64,000 nucleotides of DNA from Oikopleura dioica (lineage: Eukaryota > Chordata > Appendicularia > Copelata > Oikopleuridae), in the NCBI GenBank assembly GCA_907165135.1, contig OU015566.1:13004157-13068156 (forward strand), given 5' to 3'. Each line of letters begins with the position of its first letter. Position 1 is the first letter of the stretch. Below, piece by piece: positions 12,976 through 24,735 of the stretch. The translations under genes were made by a program, and so were the position numbers. The notes below the pieces were generated by a model that saw nothing but the letters and a program-made list of their open reading frames with translations, was not told the DNA's origin and made no database searches.

Positions 12976-14842
12976 ATGAAGCTTCTGTCAACTTTTGTCG
13001 CTGTGAGCAATGCTTGGAGCCTCGGCAGCTGCACAACGAATGGAACTGCCGTCGACTCCGACGTTACTTGCAGAAACAGCTGCGACTTCGACTGGATCGG
13101 TCGAGGTCCAAAAGTTGGATACAATGAGTTGGGCAAGCACGAAAACGGGTTTCTCGCTTCGCTCAACCCTCAAAAATGGAGATTCGACTACTTGAACAAG
13201 GACGGAGCCTACGTCGGAGTTCTGCGATTCGATAGAACCTTCTGCAAACGGCCCATCTTGAAAGGTAAAATGATGCTCAGGTTCTTATTTCGGCGGACAA
13301 CCTGTTTTATATATTTTTAAAAGCTCGTTTTTATTATCTCAAATATTTTTAAGCAATCGGCGCTGGACGAATCAACATTGAAGTCTTCGACCGAACTGAG
13401 GAAAACTACATGACTGAAGCTCAATATTGGGAGATCCCGGAAGACGGCAGTGTCAATAAAGAAGCTGCTTTTGTGCAGTTCCGAAAAAGCGGATATCAAG
13501 CGGGGGAATTCGTGAAAAAAGGAAAAGATCGATTTATGGTCTCGATGACTGGCATCCAGAGCGAGTTTGCCCCCTTGGACCCGCCAAACGACAACGTTGT
13601 CTACGACGACTACTATGAATGCTTTCAGAACGTTGGATTAATGACGATGCCTGACGATGGCAAGGGAATGCTCGACTCCGACTACACCCGTTGTGCCGCT
13701 TTTCAGCGATATGGGAAAGGTGCAATCGATCGTTTAACTATCAATTTGAATACAAATTAAACAATAACATTGAATGAAAATTATCGGCGACGATTTTCCC
13801 GTAAAAGACAAACACCGGACTGGCCCAACGGACCAGATGGACCAACAGACCCGCCTGGACCAAATGAATGGGAAGAGGGTCCAGAAACAATGGGCTCGGT
13901 AGCAACTTGCACCACTCCAGGTGTGCCTCTTTCTGGCACAAAGAGCATCACAACTGGACCTGGAAGGCAAAGTCTTAAATATTCAGATAACTAGCGATTT
14001 TTTTTATTCAAAGGCATACATCGGATTTTATGAGACTTTTGATTAGTCGAATTGTCGGTGGACAGGCAATTCAGCAAGGTGAATGGCCATTCCTTGTTGG
14101 AATGGTTGGAGATTTCATGTGCGGAGGAACAATCATTACGAAAAATGATGTCGGGGACGACTTCATTCTCACTGCTGCTCATTGCGTCGAAGGCATGTCA
14201 ACTGTCAAGTATGCAGTTGGAGACTGGAACCAGTTTGCATCGGAGGCAAACGAATTCACTGTCACCGGAGATGTAACTATGCATCCAGGAATGGAATTCT
14301 TTTTTATATATTGACAGTATTGCCGCATAACGAGAATCCTATCATAAGACTACGACAACAATACCTTCCGAAACGATTTGGCTGTTGTGCGAGTTCCAAA
14401 CCTTTCCGCAATCAATTCTGCAGCCTTTGAACCAGCGTGCCTCCAAGCTGAGCGACCAGCTCACGGAAGTAAATGTTACACCGCTGGCTGGGGGGCTCTT
14501 GCGGATAGTCAGAACGCCGCTTCTCCCGACATTGCTCATGATGTTGCCGTGTACGTTTTCTCTGACGAGTATTGCCTCGCACACACCGACCAACCTCCCC
14601 TCGAACCAAAGCAAATGTGTGCAGGAATCCCAGATTTTGATGGAAATGGACAAACAGACGGCGGAAAAGACTCTTGCCAAGGCGATTCTGGCGGTCCGTT
14701 GATTTGCTTGAATGATGACGGAATTCCAATTCTCGCTGGAGTTGTCTCTAGCGGAATGGGATGCGCTCAACCAGGCACGACTGGCTTCTATGAATCTGTC
14801 GCCGACCATATGGACTGGGTGCTGCAGCATATCAACAACTGA
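12976..14842 (+). CDS. Secreted trypsin-like serine protease with unknown N-terminal domain
   Basis: The exons that keep one frame are 12976-13264, 13354-13714, 13808-13966, 14047-14288 and 14349-14842. The protein starts with a signal peptide (MKLLSTFVAVSNAWS), then an unrecognised ~210-residue Cys-containing domain, then a Pro/Gly-rich linker (TPDWPNGPDGPTDPPGP). The activation site is R-IVGG. The S1 domain follows, with His in LTAAHC, Asp in the YDNNTFRNDLAVV strand and Ser in GDSGGP; the Asp six residues before that Ser predicts cleavage after Arg/Lys. Three junctions are non-canonical: GA-AG (13715-13807), GC-AG (13967-14046) and GA-AG (14289-14348). If the first is not spliced, the N-terminal domain ends at the TAA at 13758-13760 as a separate protein. 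Polyadenylation signal at 14895. Confidence 0.78.
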
Positions 14843-14894
14843 AAGTGCATCAATCACTGAAAATCAGAAGATACTTTCATGATGTTTTTCCTTT

Positions 14895-14900
14895 AATAAA
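14895..14900 (+). terminator. Polyadenylation signal of the protease gene
   Basis: AATAAA, 53 bp after the stop codon at 14840-14842, in the transcript direction. Confidence 0.55.
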
Positions 14901-17900
14901 AGCATATCCAGACGATTTATGAATGTAACCATGTGTCTCCTTTCGCCATTCATTAAATCCAGCGAAATCAATCAAGCTTATAGAGTTGATACTTTTAACA
15001 AAGAGCATATTATCGTAAAGTTATCTCATTATTCACTGCTTTTGCGTTTCAATGAGCCTCCAGAATTTACTTTTACAAAGTCTTGCTTACTTTTTTTTTC
15101 CAGGGCAACTAAAAAGTAAGTATGTATGTGAACTCTGATCAGAATCAGTGTCATGTTTAACGAGGATCAATTTTATTGCTGGAAGAAACATGTTTTCTCT
15201 TCCCAGACGCTGATTCTTTTTAAGACTAATTAGAGATTCTGGTGAAGAAGATGAGTAAAGTTCGGTTACTGGTATGATTTAGTATTAAAAAGATTCGTTC
15301 TTCGTGCTCATCTGTCAATAATTTATTAATGTGTCATTACATCCTTCTTCGTATCAGCGCATAAGAGACTTTTAGGAATGCCATTCGACAAGCGAAGACT
15401 GGACTTTCAATTTATTCTAGGTAACTAAACATAACTAGCATATGTACGGCAAATGTCAAGGCTTGATCCAGGCAAATCCTTTATGCGAGAAAATAAGTCT
15501 TTATACCGCGTCGTAAATGAAGATGTCTGAGAAGGGTACTCAGATCTCGCGTTTCAAAGGAGTCTTTCGATCAAGGGACAGTCAGATATTTTTACGGCCA
15601 GGAAGCGAGAGGGCTCAGTTTTTCCATTACGTTTTAAAGCTGCTAGAGATTTCGGTGATTGAGCTCATCCAGATGAGTAAAGGTACCTTAGGAATGATTT
15701 TTAACGACTGAATTAATCTCATCTAAGTTGAATGTCAAATTATTTTGGTGCAAATGGAGCATCATTTTTATTAGTTAAAAACTCATGAATTCCCCTTTTA
15801 TGAGTCCTAAAGATGAAAGTCACTCCAAAAAGAATGAATTTGTTGACCGATTAAACTTTCTTTCTTCCACCTGTTGGAATCTTGTGTGATTGACTTGAGA
15901 AAATGACAAGGGAAAGGCGCTCCAAGCGCGGTGTTTGCTAAGACATTGTATCAAACGCTGTTTGAGGAACATTGACGATATTTGCAAATGTTATAAATGA
16001 ATAGCATGCTATAGGCAGCCCATTTATTAGAGCCACGCACCGACTCAAAGAGGCCCAGGAATTGTCCGAAATCAAAGCCAATTTTTTGCTACGAGCTTTT
16101 TGAAAACAGAGAGAGAGAGTTAGAAATAACGATAAAAAGATAGAGCTATCAAGACGTCTTAAAGAGGTAAACTGATCATTTTGTCAAAATTTCTTCCTTG
16201 ATTTCAAAATTGAAATTGTGTTTTTTCATGATTCAAGTTATAGAAAAGTTCTCATCTTCAACTTGAAGACTTCAAGAGCCGTAGATTCTCTCAGAGACGT
16301 TTTATTTGAGACTGGCTTAGTAAACCGATCTTCAAAGAAAAAATGAAGCGAAAAAATGTCTATTTGAGAACAGTTACAGTAGGCAAATTTTCTCGACAAT
16401 TTCGCAAATACGAAAATGCCTGCTGCCATTTTTTAAAAACTGGATTGTGATCTCGTAAGGAAGGAGGTGTTTGAGTGACGAGTTATTTGCCGTCTTCGTT
16501 TTGTAAAGTTTGTACAGCTGAAATGAATGTCAGTTCTCTTCTTTTTCGAATTTCTGAGCTAGAAATTGCTTAGGCCTTCCATGATAGCCTTAGACGTTCC
16601 TGCCGCCTGTCAGTAAAAATCTACGGCTAGCGGGACGCTCCAGCTGTCAATATTATCTTTGCACTTGAATTTAATTTCTTTATAAACATACGGCTCCTCT
16701 TTGACGGAGGCCGCAATTTTTAAGCGTTTATTGATAATTTCTCGGGCAATAACTTTCTTTACTTTTTTGAACTTTGCTTCGGGTACATCCACTTTTTACG
16801 AACTACGGGACATTTTGTCCGTTTTTACGGGGCATTTACGGAACTAATTTCAGACTAATTACGCGGTTTTGCCATAAACAGATGTTTTATTCGTCAATTA
16901 ACAACGGCTTTGGAAAGATTTTCTTATCAAAATCTGTATAGAAAACCTAAGTCAGGGTCTCAAAGATCTATTATAAAAAGCTGCGTAGCGGCTTCGCCAG
17001 AATTTGAAAATTGATTTGGAAGATAATTTTGCGAAGTCGATTTGCGGCTTCGTATTCAGAAAAAGCCGCTACGCGGCTTTTCATAATAGTTCTTTGAGAC
17101 CCTGACTCAGGTTATCGATATAGGTTGCCGACCCTAACACTAACCCTAGCCCATCAAAAAGCACTAGAAAATGCGCTTGAAAAGTCAAGATCCACGAAAT
17201 GTCTTAATTACTAAGATAGCGGAGATGTATTATTTGCCAAGGACTTACAAATTCTTGTTTATCAGAAAATGCAAATAGCTTCTTTTCCTCGCATTTCTGA
17301 GCCGTTTTTTAAGAGCTGTTAAGAATTTAAGTACCTCTGCTCATTTTTTAAACAGTGAAAAAATGACGAAGTAAAGAATCTCTTGCGCCGATTTTTACGA
17401 CTTATGGCGGGGAACGCGGACGGGGGTAAGGCTTTTGAGAGGAACCAGCCAGGGAGAAACGAATATAACGGATATTTGGCTTGTCCGATTTTGTTCCTGT
17501 TGTAAAAATCGCTACAAAGAGAGAAAGAGAGAGAGAGTCACTCTTCGTAAACTCAATCCACATTTGTCGAAGTCGAAGAGATGATGACCCATAGAATTGT
17601 TGTCAGATCAAATAAGAGGACGTTTCAGTCAGATGCAGCCGAGGATAATTTACCAGGTTCAATTCTTTAATCAAATCAAGCAATTTTTCGAAATTTTCTA
17701 GACGGGAAATCTGTTCAATTAGAAATTAATTTTGTCATTTAAAATCTCAGCAACTCAGATCAATCATTTTTTTTCTCGGAACTGCGAATGGAATGCCTTG
17801 ATCCCAACAAGACATCAGTAGAGAGAGAAATGAGCAGCCAGGAAAACCATGACTTTCACCAAATTTGCGATCATTGCCATTTACCGAAACTGTCGACAGA

Positions 17901-18442
17901 TCAGCTCGGTATTCCTCAGTAAAACTTTTCAATCGGAAAATTTCAATCAGGGTCCTTGAGCTACCGCCAGCAGGGTCCCTGCTCGTTTTTATCAGTCTGA
18001 TAGGAGCTCTATATTCAGCTCTTTTCTCCCCCTTTTCTTCCTTTGAGGCCTATTTATACCCATTTTTTTATTTGCCGCGTTTATTTTCATTGAAATCAAC
18101 AAGTTTTGACTTCAACTTTAGCGAAAAGACGGAGCCCGATAACCAAAATCGACCCAGCGATGACCACAAAAACCGACCATGGTGAGTTCAACTTTCTTTT
18201 CTTTTTTGCCCCCATTTTTCGTTTACAGAGAAAAAAAGAGCATCATGGGAAAAATTACGTTTCCTCTTAAGAGAACTTTAAAACCGGACGCGAGCAAAGG
18301 TTTACGACTGATTTCGTTACTTCCTATAGAATATCGTAAAAACACATGACTAGAATTAGGTGACATGTCACATGTATTAGTATCAGTTTTTTATTGTCTA
18401 CCACAAGTAGTCTCTGAAGTGACTAACTTTTCTGAAAGAAAG
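14901..18442. other. Intergenic / 5' region of the RBPMS-like gene
   Basis: No confident gene. A minus-strand open frame at 16610-16792 (60 codons, Lys-rich, IAREIINKRLKIAASVKEE) looks coding-like but has no partner exons. A plus-strand piece at 17581-17661 (MMTHRIVVRSNKRTFQ, ending CCAG before GT) and another ending at 18180 (MTTKTDH before GTGAGT) could be 5' exons of the gene that follows. A foldback MITE sits at about 16950-17115. Confidence 0.35.
16948..17118. mobile_element. CCTGAGTCAGGG-family MITE, copy 1
   Basis: An inverted-repeat element: the left end has AACCTAAGTCAGGGTCTC, the right end has GAGACCCTGACTCAGGTT, with internal GAAGCCGC/GCGGCTTC palindromes shared with the other copies. 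No coding capacity. Confidence 0.75.
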
Positions 18443-20690
18443 ATGTCATCAGAAAGAGAGAATTTAATCATCACTTTAAATTTAGCAAATGGAGACTACA
18501 AAGCGCACGAAAACTACCACACAGATGAAGTAAGAACACTCTTCGTATCTGGCCTACCTACAGACGTAAAACAAAGAGAGCTACACCTACTTTTCAGGCC
18601 GTATAAAGGTAGATTTTGATTGACGACTTCTAGTAAAAACGTCATTAAAAATATTTTTCAAAGGCTTCGAAAGTGCCGTCCTGAAGTTTCCCCAAAAGCC
18701 CGGAAAAGTTTATCCAATCGCCCCCGTCGCATTCGTCACCTTCAAATCAAAAGCGGAAGCCCAAGTTCCGAAAGAAGAGCTTCAAGGGGAGAAATTTGAC
18801 AACGACTACCCCACGACGCTGAGGCTGGAATTCGCGAAATCAAATACGAAGAATAGAATGAAATCGCTCAAAGAACTTGACACTTCAGGTACTTATCGAT
18901 CAATGGGGGATTTTTAAAGGAAATCTGTAGATTAATATCGTCCTTGATATAAAACAAAAAAACTCGTAAATTGCGAATGTTACGCGATAGTAGTATGAAT
19001 TCGAAGATTCTCTTCCTTGATTTCAATAAACCTCTCTTTCTAGCCCTGCCGCTGATGATGACCACAGGAACAGGCATCCTCGATCCGTTGATATTGCCGG
19101 CCGACGTTGGCACCAGTGTCCACGGCACAGGAATGGTTTATTGATTCTCCCAGGTGATTTTACTCTTCCCAGATCGTTCGCTTTTTTCACACCCAAAAAC
19201 AGAGCTTCCCTCGTCTTCGATCCCGAAGCTCGTATCGAAACAATCGTGTCACAGTACAAAAAGTACCAAAAAAACAAGACAAAACGGAAAGCAGCACGGA
19301 TACAAGCACAAGATATGTAGCACCTAAAAATGTCAAAACCGTAAAAATATCCTCTCACCGCTCAAAAAAATGGCGCACGAGAAATTTTCATCCCACGACC
19401 AAAAATCGGGCTTCGAAAATTTTCTCCTACCCGGTGTCTTCATCCATAAATACGAAAAAAACAAAACATATCAATAATCACAAAAAAGGACTTAACTCCG
19501 CAGGAATGCCGCGCGGCGTAAAACGAGGCCGCCTCGATAATTTTAGAGCACATCCATTTACCAGACCGGTAGAGGTAACGAAATTTTTTCACATTCAAAA
19601 ACTCATAATCGTAAATTTTTAAAAACTGTTAATTATTCATCGCTTCTATAAGTTCTCTTATTGCATGGCAAATTTCTACAGATGAAGGTCTTTATTAGAC
19701 CCCTTCAAGTAGAAGAAGGGTTTCTGGGCTCGGAATCCTGAGTAGAAACCTGAGTCAGGGTCCTGAAAGAGCTATAGTGTGAGTTTTAGCGAAGCCGCTT
19801 CGCGGCTTTGTTTTTGAAAAAGCCGCTACGTGGCTTTTCATAAAAGCTCTTTCAGGACCCTGACTCAGTTTTTTACTCAGGATTCCGAGCCCAGAAAAGT
19901 ATAAAAGACTTTTTCTGTGGAAATGAACGCAAATTTCATAAAAAAAATGTAAATATAATTAAAAAATAAGCTTCTAGTAGCATCATTATCACTTTTTTGA
20001 TTTCACCACAACCAACCAGCCTTATCGTTAAGCAAAAGCACACACAATCACAAAATGACGAGCAAAATCTCATACGATCTTTACAGTTTCCAGCCGCGGC
20101 CAACATCGTCCAAGTTCCGCAAATGCCAATGGCGAATTTGATGGTGCCCCAAGTCACCATGGCGAATGCAATGGCATTTCAGAACAAAAACGGGCTCATT
20201 CAAATGGCTCCTAGTAGTCAAATGGTTGGTAGAGGGAGTCTGAGCTCGACATCCTGTGTCACAGGCAGGGGCTGAAAGATCATAAATCAAAAGCCGCGTA
20301 GCGGCTTTTTTTTTCAAAAACGAAGCCGCATAGCGGCTTCGCATAGTAACCGTTACAATCTATTGTTTAGTTGCTGCGAAGCCGCTTTGCGGCTTCGTTT
20401 TGAAAAAAGCCGCTACGCGGCTTTTCATTTAATATTTTTCGGACCCATACTCTGGCTTTCCACACAGGATGCCGACCTCAGAAAAAAACAAAAGGGGATG
20501 ATACTAATTGTCTGTTTAGTCGTACCACGGTTTCTCGAAAGCGAGGGTTACATCACCCAACGGAGCGGTTGAGTTCACAGACGCCAACGGAACCAAATAC
20601 TTTGGTAAGTCAAGGCTTAGGCGCTTTTCTTCGTTCAAGTTCTTCCTCCAAATTCGCTTACCGCTCCTTTCAGCACAAAACGACCAATGA
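18443..20690 (+). CDS. RBPMS / couch-potato-type RNA-binding protein, two alternative C-termini
   Basis: Exon 18443-18608 continues in 18664-18888. They encode one RRM with RNP2-type TLFVSGLP, the family signature [15 protein letters not shown]1-type VAFVTFKS and [12 protein letters not shown] at the end, as in RBPMS/Hermes and couch potato. That family binds CAC-containing RNA as dimers (established knowledge). The second exon ends in phase 1 and can join two acceptors that both begin CC: 19044-19144, giving a short tail ending GTGMVY, or 20094-20228 plus 20542-20604 plus 20674-20690, giving a Met/Gln-rich tail ([14 protein letters not shown]) ending YFAQNDQ. Both keep frame. The start is the ATG at 18443, with a second in-frame ATG at 18365; extra 5' exons are possible. 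A MITE lies inside the last-but-one intron. Confidence 0.8.
19728..19890. mobile_element. CCTGAGTCAGGG-family MITE, copy 2
   Basis: The terminal inverted repeat starts TTTCTGGGCTCGGAATCCTG and ends in its complement. It contains internal GAAGCCGC/GCGGCTTC palindromes and lies in an intron of the RBPMS-like gene (long isoform). Confidence 0.8.
20240..20490. mobile_element. CCTGAGTCAGGG-family MITE, copy 3 (diverged ends)
   Basis: Internal blocks AAGCCGCGTAGCGGCTTTT and GAAGCCGCTTTGCGGCTTCG are clear. The outer ends (GAGCTCGACATCCTGTG and CACAGGATGCCGACCTC) are degenerate inverted repeats. Intronic in the RBPMS-like gene. Confidence 0.7.
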
Positions 20691-21134
20691 GCCACTGAAT
20701 TCCATGCATGACACTCTTCATTCTATCCTTCTTTTCTGTACATTTCTTTATATATTGAATATTTACAAGAGCGAGTTTTGTAAATACGACTCTGATCCCT
20801 TGAAGTTCCACCTTCCGAAACGAGAAGAAACTGGAAAAAAAATAAACTTTCAAAAAATGCCTAAAAAGAGCTTGATAATTTGATTTTGACGCAGTTTCCG
20901 CCTCCCGAGGTGCTGGGAAAATTCAAATTAAAAAAAAATCAACTCGCCGTTTGTGTTCAAAACTCTGTAAACGGATTATTCAAATATTCAAAATCGCGCT
21001 AATAATTCAAAATCGCGCTGAATTCATGAAAAAAAAGAAGTGGCGAGCGCAGTTATCATCCAAAACGACTAATTATGCATAAAATTAGCTTTCCTAACCG
21101 CTAAAAAAGTGAGAAAAAAATTGAGATTTTCTTA

Positions 21135-21338
21135 GCTGGGCTCGACATCCGGTGTTTAAAACCTGAGTCAGGGTCTAAAAGAGGTTAGATGAAAGCCGCA
21201 AAGCGGCTTTTTTATAAATGAAGCCGCAAAGCGGCTTCGCACGATAACAATTTCAGCCTAATTTTATATTCTACAAAAGCCGCTTCTTTTTTCTGACCCT
21301 GACTCAGGTTTCCTTCACAGATTATCGAGCCCAGTTCT
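21135..21338. mobile_element. CCTGAGTCAGGG-family MITE, copy 4
   Basis: The ends are CTGGGCTCGACATCC and its diverged complement ATCGAGCCCAG. AACCTGAGTCAGGGTCT is inverted near the right end as GACCCTGACTCAGGTT. Internal GCGGCTT palindromes are present. Confidence 0.75.
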
Positions 21339-21852
21339 CGAAAATTTCTCCTTATCCTAACCTCCAATCCCCTTTAGCCACCTGTGTACGTTCATTTACG
21401 TTTCTTCCCCGTGAATATGAATTGAATTGAGTTTTTACTTGGTATTGTACCCAGTACCCCGTCAATGTATTTTTCGTTTATCCAGGCTTGAAACAAGTCC
21501 ATCGCTCATTTTTTATGAAATTTCCAGGACAAAGTATTTGATAGCGGCGCTTCTTATTTTCTCATAACCGTACTGAATCGGCCCGCTTCGTGTTTTGTAT
21601 GAATTTACACTTTTTGATTGCTTTGGAGACATTTAACGAAATTCTAGAGGGCTTCTTCTGTGAACTGTAAATTGAGAAATGCATTGTATAAATCCGCGGT
21701 GCAAAATCCGGCGCGAAAATCGTGGCTATACGTTCAGAAAGCGCGTTTTGCAAATCCAGAATTGTTTGACTTGCACGTTCTATTTGGCTCAGTCAAATAT
21801 CGAGCTGGTCTTACTGCTAAAAATTAAAAACTTGAAAAAACAGAGAATCAAA

Positions 21853-22368
21853 ATGTCTGATTCCGATGAAAGAAGCCTCCTAGCGGCGTTAGAAGAATTG
21901 GATGCTAAACAAAAAATGATTCAAAAAGCGAAAATAGAAGAGGAACAAATTAAAGAAAAAATCGCTCAGATCGAACAAAATATAAACGAACGAGAAATCA
22001 AAAAGAAAAAAGAACGTGTGACCTGTCTGCGAGCAAAAGAACAAGGTCTTCTTGAGAATATCAAACGATTGACCGATAAGCAAATGGGGATAAGAAATGA
22101 GTTTTACGAAGCTTGTGACGATTTGAAGAACGAACAAAGGCAGCAAAGGAAGAGTGATTCTTTTGTCGATGATATGATGAAGACTCGGTCAAATGAAATT
22201 GATTTGCTCGATTTTGGGAGTTGGAAAATATCAAAAGACACTTCTCAGAAAGTGGCAAAATCATTTGATGAAATGCCTTCATCTTACCCGAAGCCTTTAC
22301 CGAAAAAACCTGCAACTACCCATGGTTATACCGATAAATTTTCAGGCTGTATGCCTAAGAAGTACTAA
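21853..22368 (+). CDS. Coiled-coil protein, single exon
   Basis: ATG at 21853, preceded by an A-rich leader, with 171 codons to the TAA at 22366. Residues ~5-110 are a strongly charged heptad-rich coiled coil (LEELDAKQKMIQKAKIEEEQ). A DDMMKTRSNEIDLLDFGSWK segment and a Pro/Lys tail (PKPLPKKP) follow. Not assigned to a family. After the TAA the same frame stays open for 25 more codons to a second TAA at 22453-22455 and encodes a Pro-rich, acidic, aromatic stretch with an NPF motif (DLSPSNPFQKQ). That looks like genuine C-terminal coding sequence, so the first stop may be a recent nonsense change, a readthrough stop or a read error. NPF is a ligand for EH domains in endocytic proteins (established); any role here is inference. 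Confidence 0.6.
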   Translation: MSDSDERSLLAALEELDAKQKMIQKAKIEEEQIKEKIAQIEQNINEREIKKKKERVTCLRAKEQGLLENIKRLTDKQMGIRNEFYEACDDLKNEQRQQRKSDSFVDDMMKTRSNEIDLLDFGSWKISKDTSQKVAKSFDEMPSSYPKPLPKKPATTHGYTDKFSGCMPKKY

Positions 22369-22814
22369 GAACAACCAAAGGTGTTCCCAGCTGAAGAAGC
22401 AAAACCTTATTTTTATCCTGATTTAAGTCCTTCGAATCCGTTTCAGAAACAATAAATCAACATTATTTTACCAATTCTTGCCGTGAGATTTCACCACATT
22501 CTGTATGCAGGAATGCGGACTAATCACCTCTCCCTAGCAGCGCAATCAGCGAAAGCATTCTACACATTCATGCATGTTTTTTCTCGCGAAGAGAAAGTTA
22601 CAAATTACCCTCCTCCCGCTGTCACCCTGTGTATTGCACTCGTCAGAATTCTAGCGCCTCGTCTCTCCATGCAAATATGTAGCCGTTAAAATGCATCCTC
22701 ATCGTGCGTGGATTATAAATAATTATGTTCACTTGATAGGCTTGCGATTTGCAAAGCTCGATAAGGGTGGCCAAGCCCAGTTGGAGGAAGTCGGAGGTGT
22801 CAGAGTTGAGCCCC

Positions 22815-23045
22815 GCCCTGCTGGGAAAAACCTGAATCAGGGTTTGAACGAGCTAGAATGAAAAGCCGCGTAGCGGCTTTCTAAAAAACGAAGCCGCGAA
22901 GCGGCTTCGCAAGAGTTTGAAAATCTATATACAGTATTTATGGCGATGCCGCTTCACGGCTTCGTTTTTAAAAAGCCGCTACGCGGCTTTTCTTTAAAAT
23001 TTGCTCAGACCCTGAGTCAGGTTTTGTACCCAGGTTGCCGAGCCA
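22815..23045. mobile_element. CCTGAGTCAGGG-family MITE, copy 5
   Basis: Left: AACCTGAATCAGGGTTTGAA. Right: GACCCTGAGTCAGGTTTTGT followed by CAGGTTGCCGAGCC. Two internal palindromic GCGGCTT blocks lie between. Confidence 0.75.
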
Positions 23046-24454
23046 AGCCAGAAATATTAAGACAAATAAATGAGAATAAAACAAGATTTGAACAAAAAGA
23101 GATGAACAAAAGCACATGTACTCGGCAGCTGAGTGGAATTAAGTTATCTTCAAGGTTGGAAGCTACTCGCTCGGGATTAGAAAACTCTTCAGTAGTCGAG
23201 TGAAACTGAAGCGGGAGGGAGGAAACGGTCCACATGCTGCACTTCGCTATTACCGCCTCACGTTTGAACCTCGCTGGATTTTCTTGAAGATCGAGGAGAA
23301 AAGGAGGTGGTTTCTTTCTGATGTAAGTAACAAGTAATGATCAGGGCGTCAACAACAACTCGTTCGCTCCACCAACCGCCCTAAAACAGATTTGATTGAA
23401 TCTGCTTCACGTTTTGAATGTTTCCCTCAAGCCGATTTTTGTATTGCTTCCAAGTTTTGGGCGTATTTTGGCGACAAAAGTTACGCGGCTTCAGCTGGCC
23501 TCGCCCGGAAACGCCACCCGCTCAGCCTAGAACGGAGAAGAGCTTTACGGCTTGGGGAAAATATGGGAGGCCGCCAGTCTACAAGCTGACAAAACAACGG
23601 GTAATTCAATTCAATAACGTGTATTATCTGATTTAAAAATAAAATTGATAATCCACTTCGTTCAAAAGATAATTTTCAATTGACTGTTTATTACTCATTT
23701 TAAGGGTATCCAGTTGGAAATCATCGATAAAAATTAGGGTAAAAACCATTCGTTAATTTAATTTTTAAAGTCTATCTATGCATTAATGTGGAGAAATAAG
23801 GGTATCACTGTGCTAACTTTTGGTGAAAAACTTGTAAAAAAATCATCATTTACTAAAGATATACCCTTAAAAAATTGATTTTTTAAAATAAAAAATGAAT
23901 TTCAAACTAATAAGTCGAAAAATAAACTGATCAAAAGAAGCATTATTGACCGAGATATCCTTATTTCTATGATTCCAGGCGTGTCAAGTACCACGGAAAT
24001 CATTTGGAATTCTAGCAAAAAAACGTCCTCCCCGGAAACACTCGTCAAATATTTTGGCATCGTCAACGGCTTTCATAAAAAATACGAAAAAGCCGTCGCA
24101 TGATTTTTTTCAATTTCTGCTGAAAGTTCTGATTTCTTGATCGGCGAATCTGACGCATTTTCGTCTGAGGAGAAATTATTCAAAATTAGGCGGCGGGAGG
24201 GGCCTTGATCGCTGTTGTGGGAACTTCGAAGTGTGTTTGTGCAAATTCTGATTCTGCTGCTCTTCCAACAGAATCGAGGATAATCCCAAGTTGGGGTCGC
24301 AGAAAGCTAATAAGGGATTAGTCACTTTCGTCGGCGATTCATCAAAGTTGGCGTTGGAAAACAAGAATTTTGAATTGAAATCTATTGACGATAAACTTCT
24401 AGCGTCCGCCAACAGGAGTTTCAACTAAAAATCGAAAATATGACTCCAAGATCT

Positions 24455-24735
24455 GGGCTCGGACCTGTGTATAAAACCTGAGTCAGGGTTTGAAAGATCT
24501 CTTATAAAAAGCCTCGTAGCAAAACGGGATGGTGTCTGGAACCGACAAAAAATTTCGACAAATTTTGCGTGGGCGGCTACTCGGTTGCTGATTGGCCGGT
24601 TTGCCGAATCCAGGCTTCTGATTGGTTGAAAATTTCCACGTAAAATTTGTCGAAATATTTTTGTCGGTTCATGACACCTCCCCAGCAAAACTACTTTTTC
24701 TTTAGCTGACTCAGGTTTTAAACACAGGTTTCCGA
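24455..24735. mobile_element. CCTGAGTCAGGG-family MITE, copy 6, interrupted by a nested MITE
   Basis: The ends GGGCTCGGACCTGTG and CACAGGTTTCCGAGCCC form the inverted repeat. A second, unrelated MITE (24526-24683) sits inside with a perfect 8 bp duplication of this element's sequence (AGCAAAAC), so this family was here first. Confidence 0.8.
24526..24683. mobile_element. GGTGTC-family MITE, copy 1 (8 bp TSD AGCAAAAC)
   Basis: 158 bp with inverted termini GGGATGGTGTCTGGAACCGA / GACACCTCCCC and inner arms CGACAAATTTTGCGTGG. Flanked by AGCAAAAC on both sides (24518-24525, 24684-24691). Non-coding. Confidence 0.88.
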
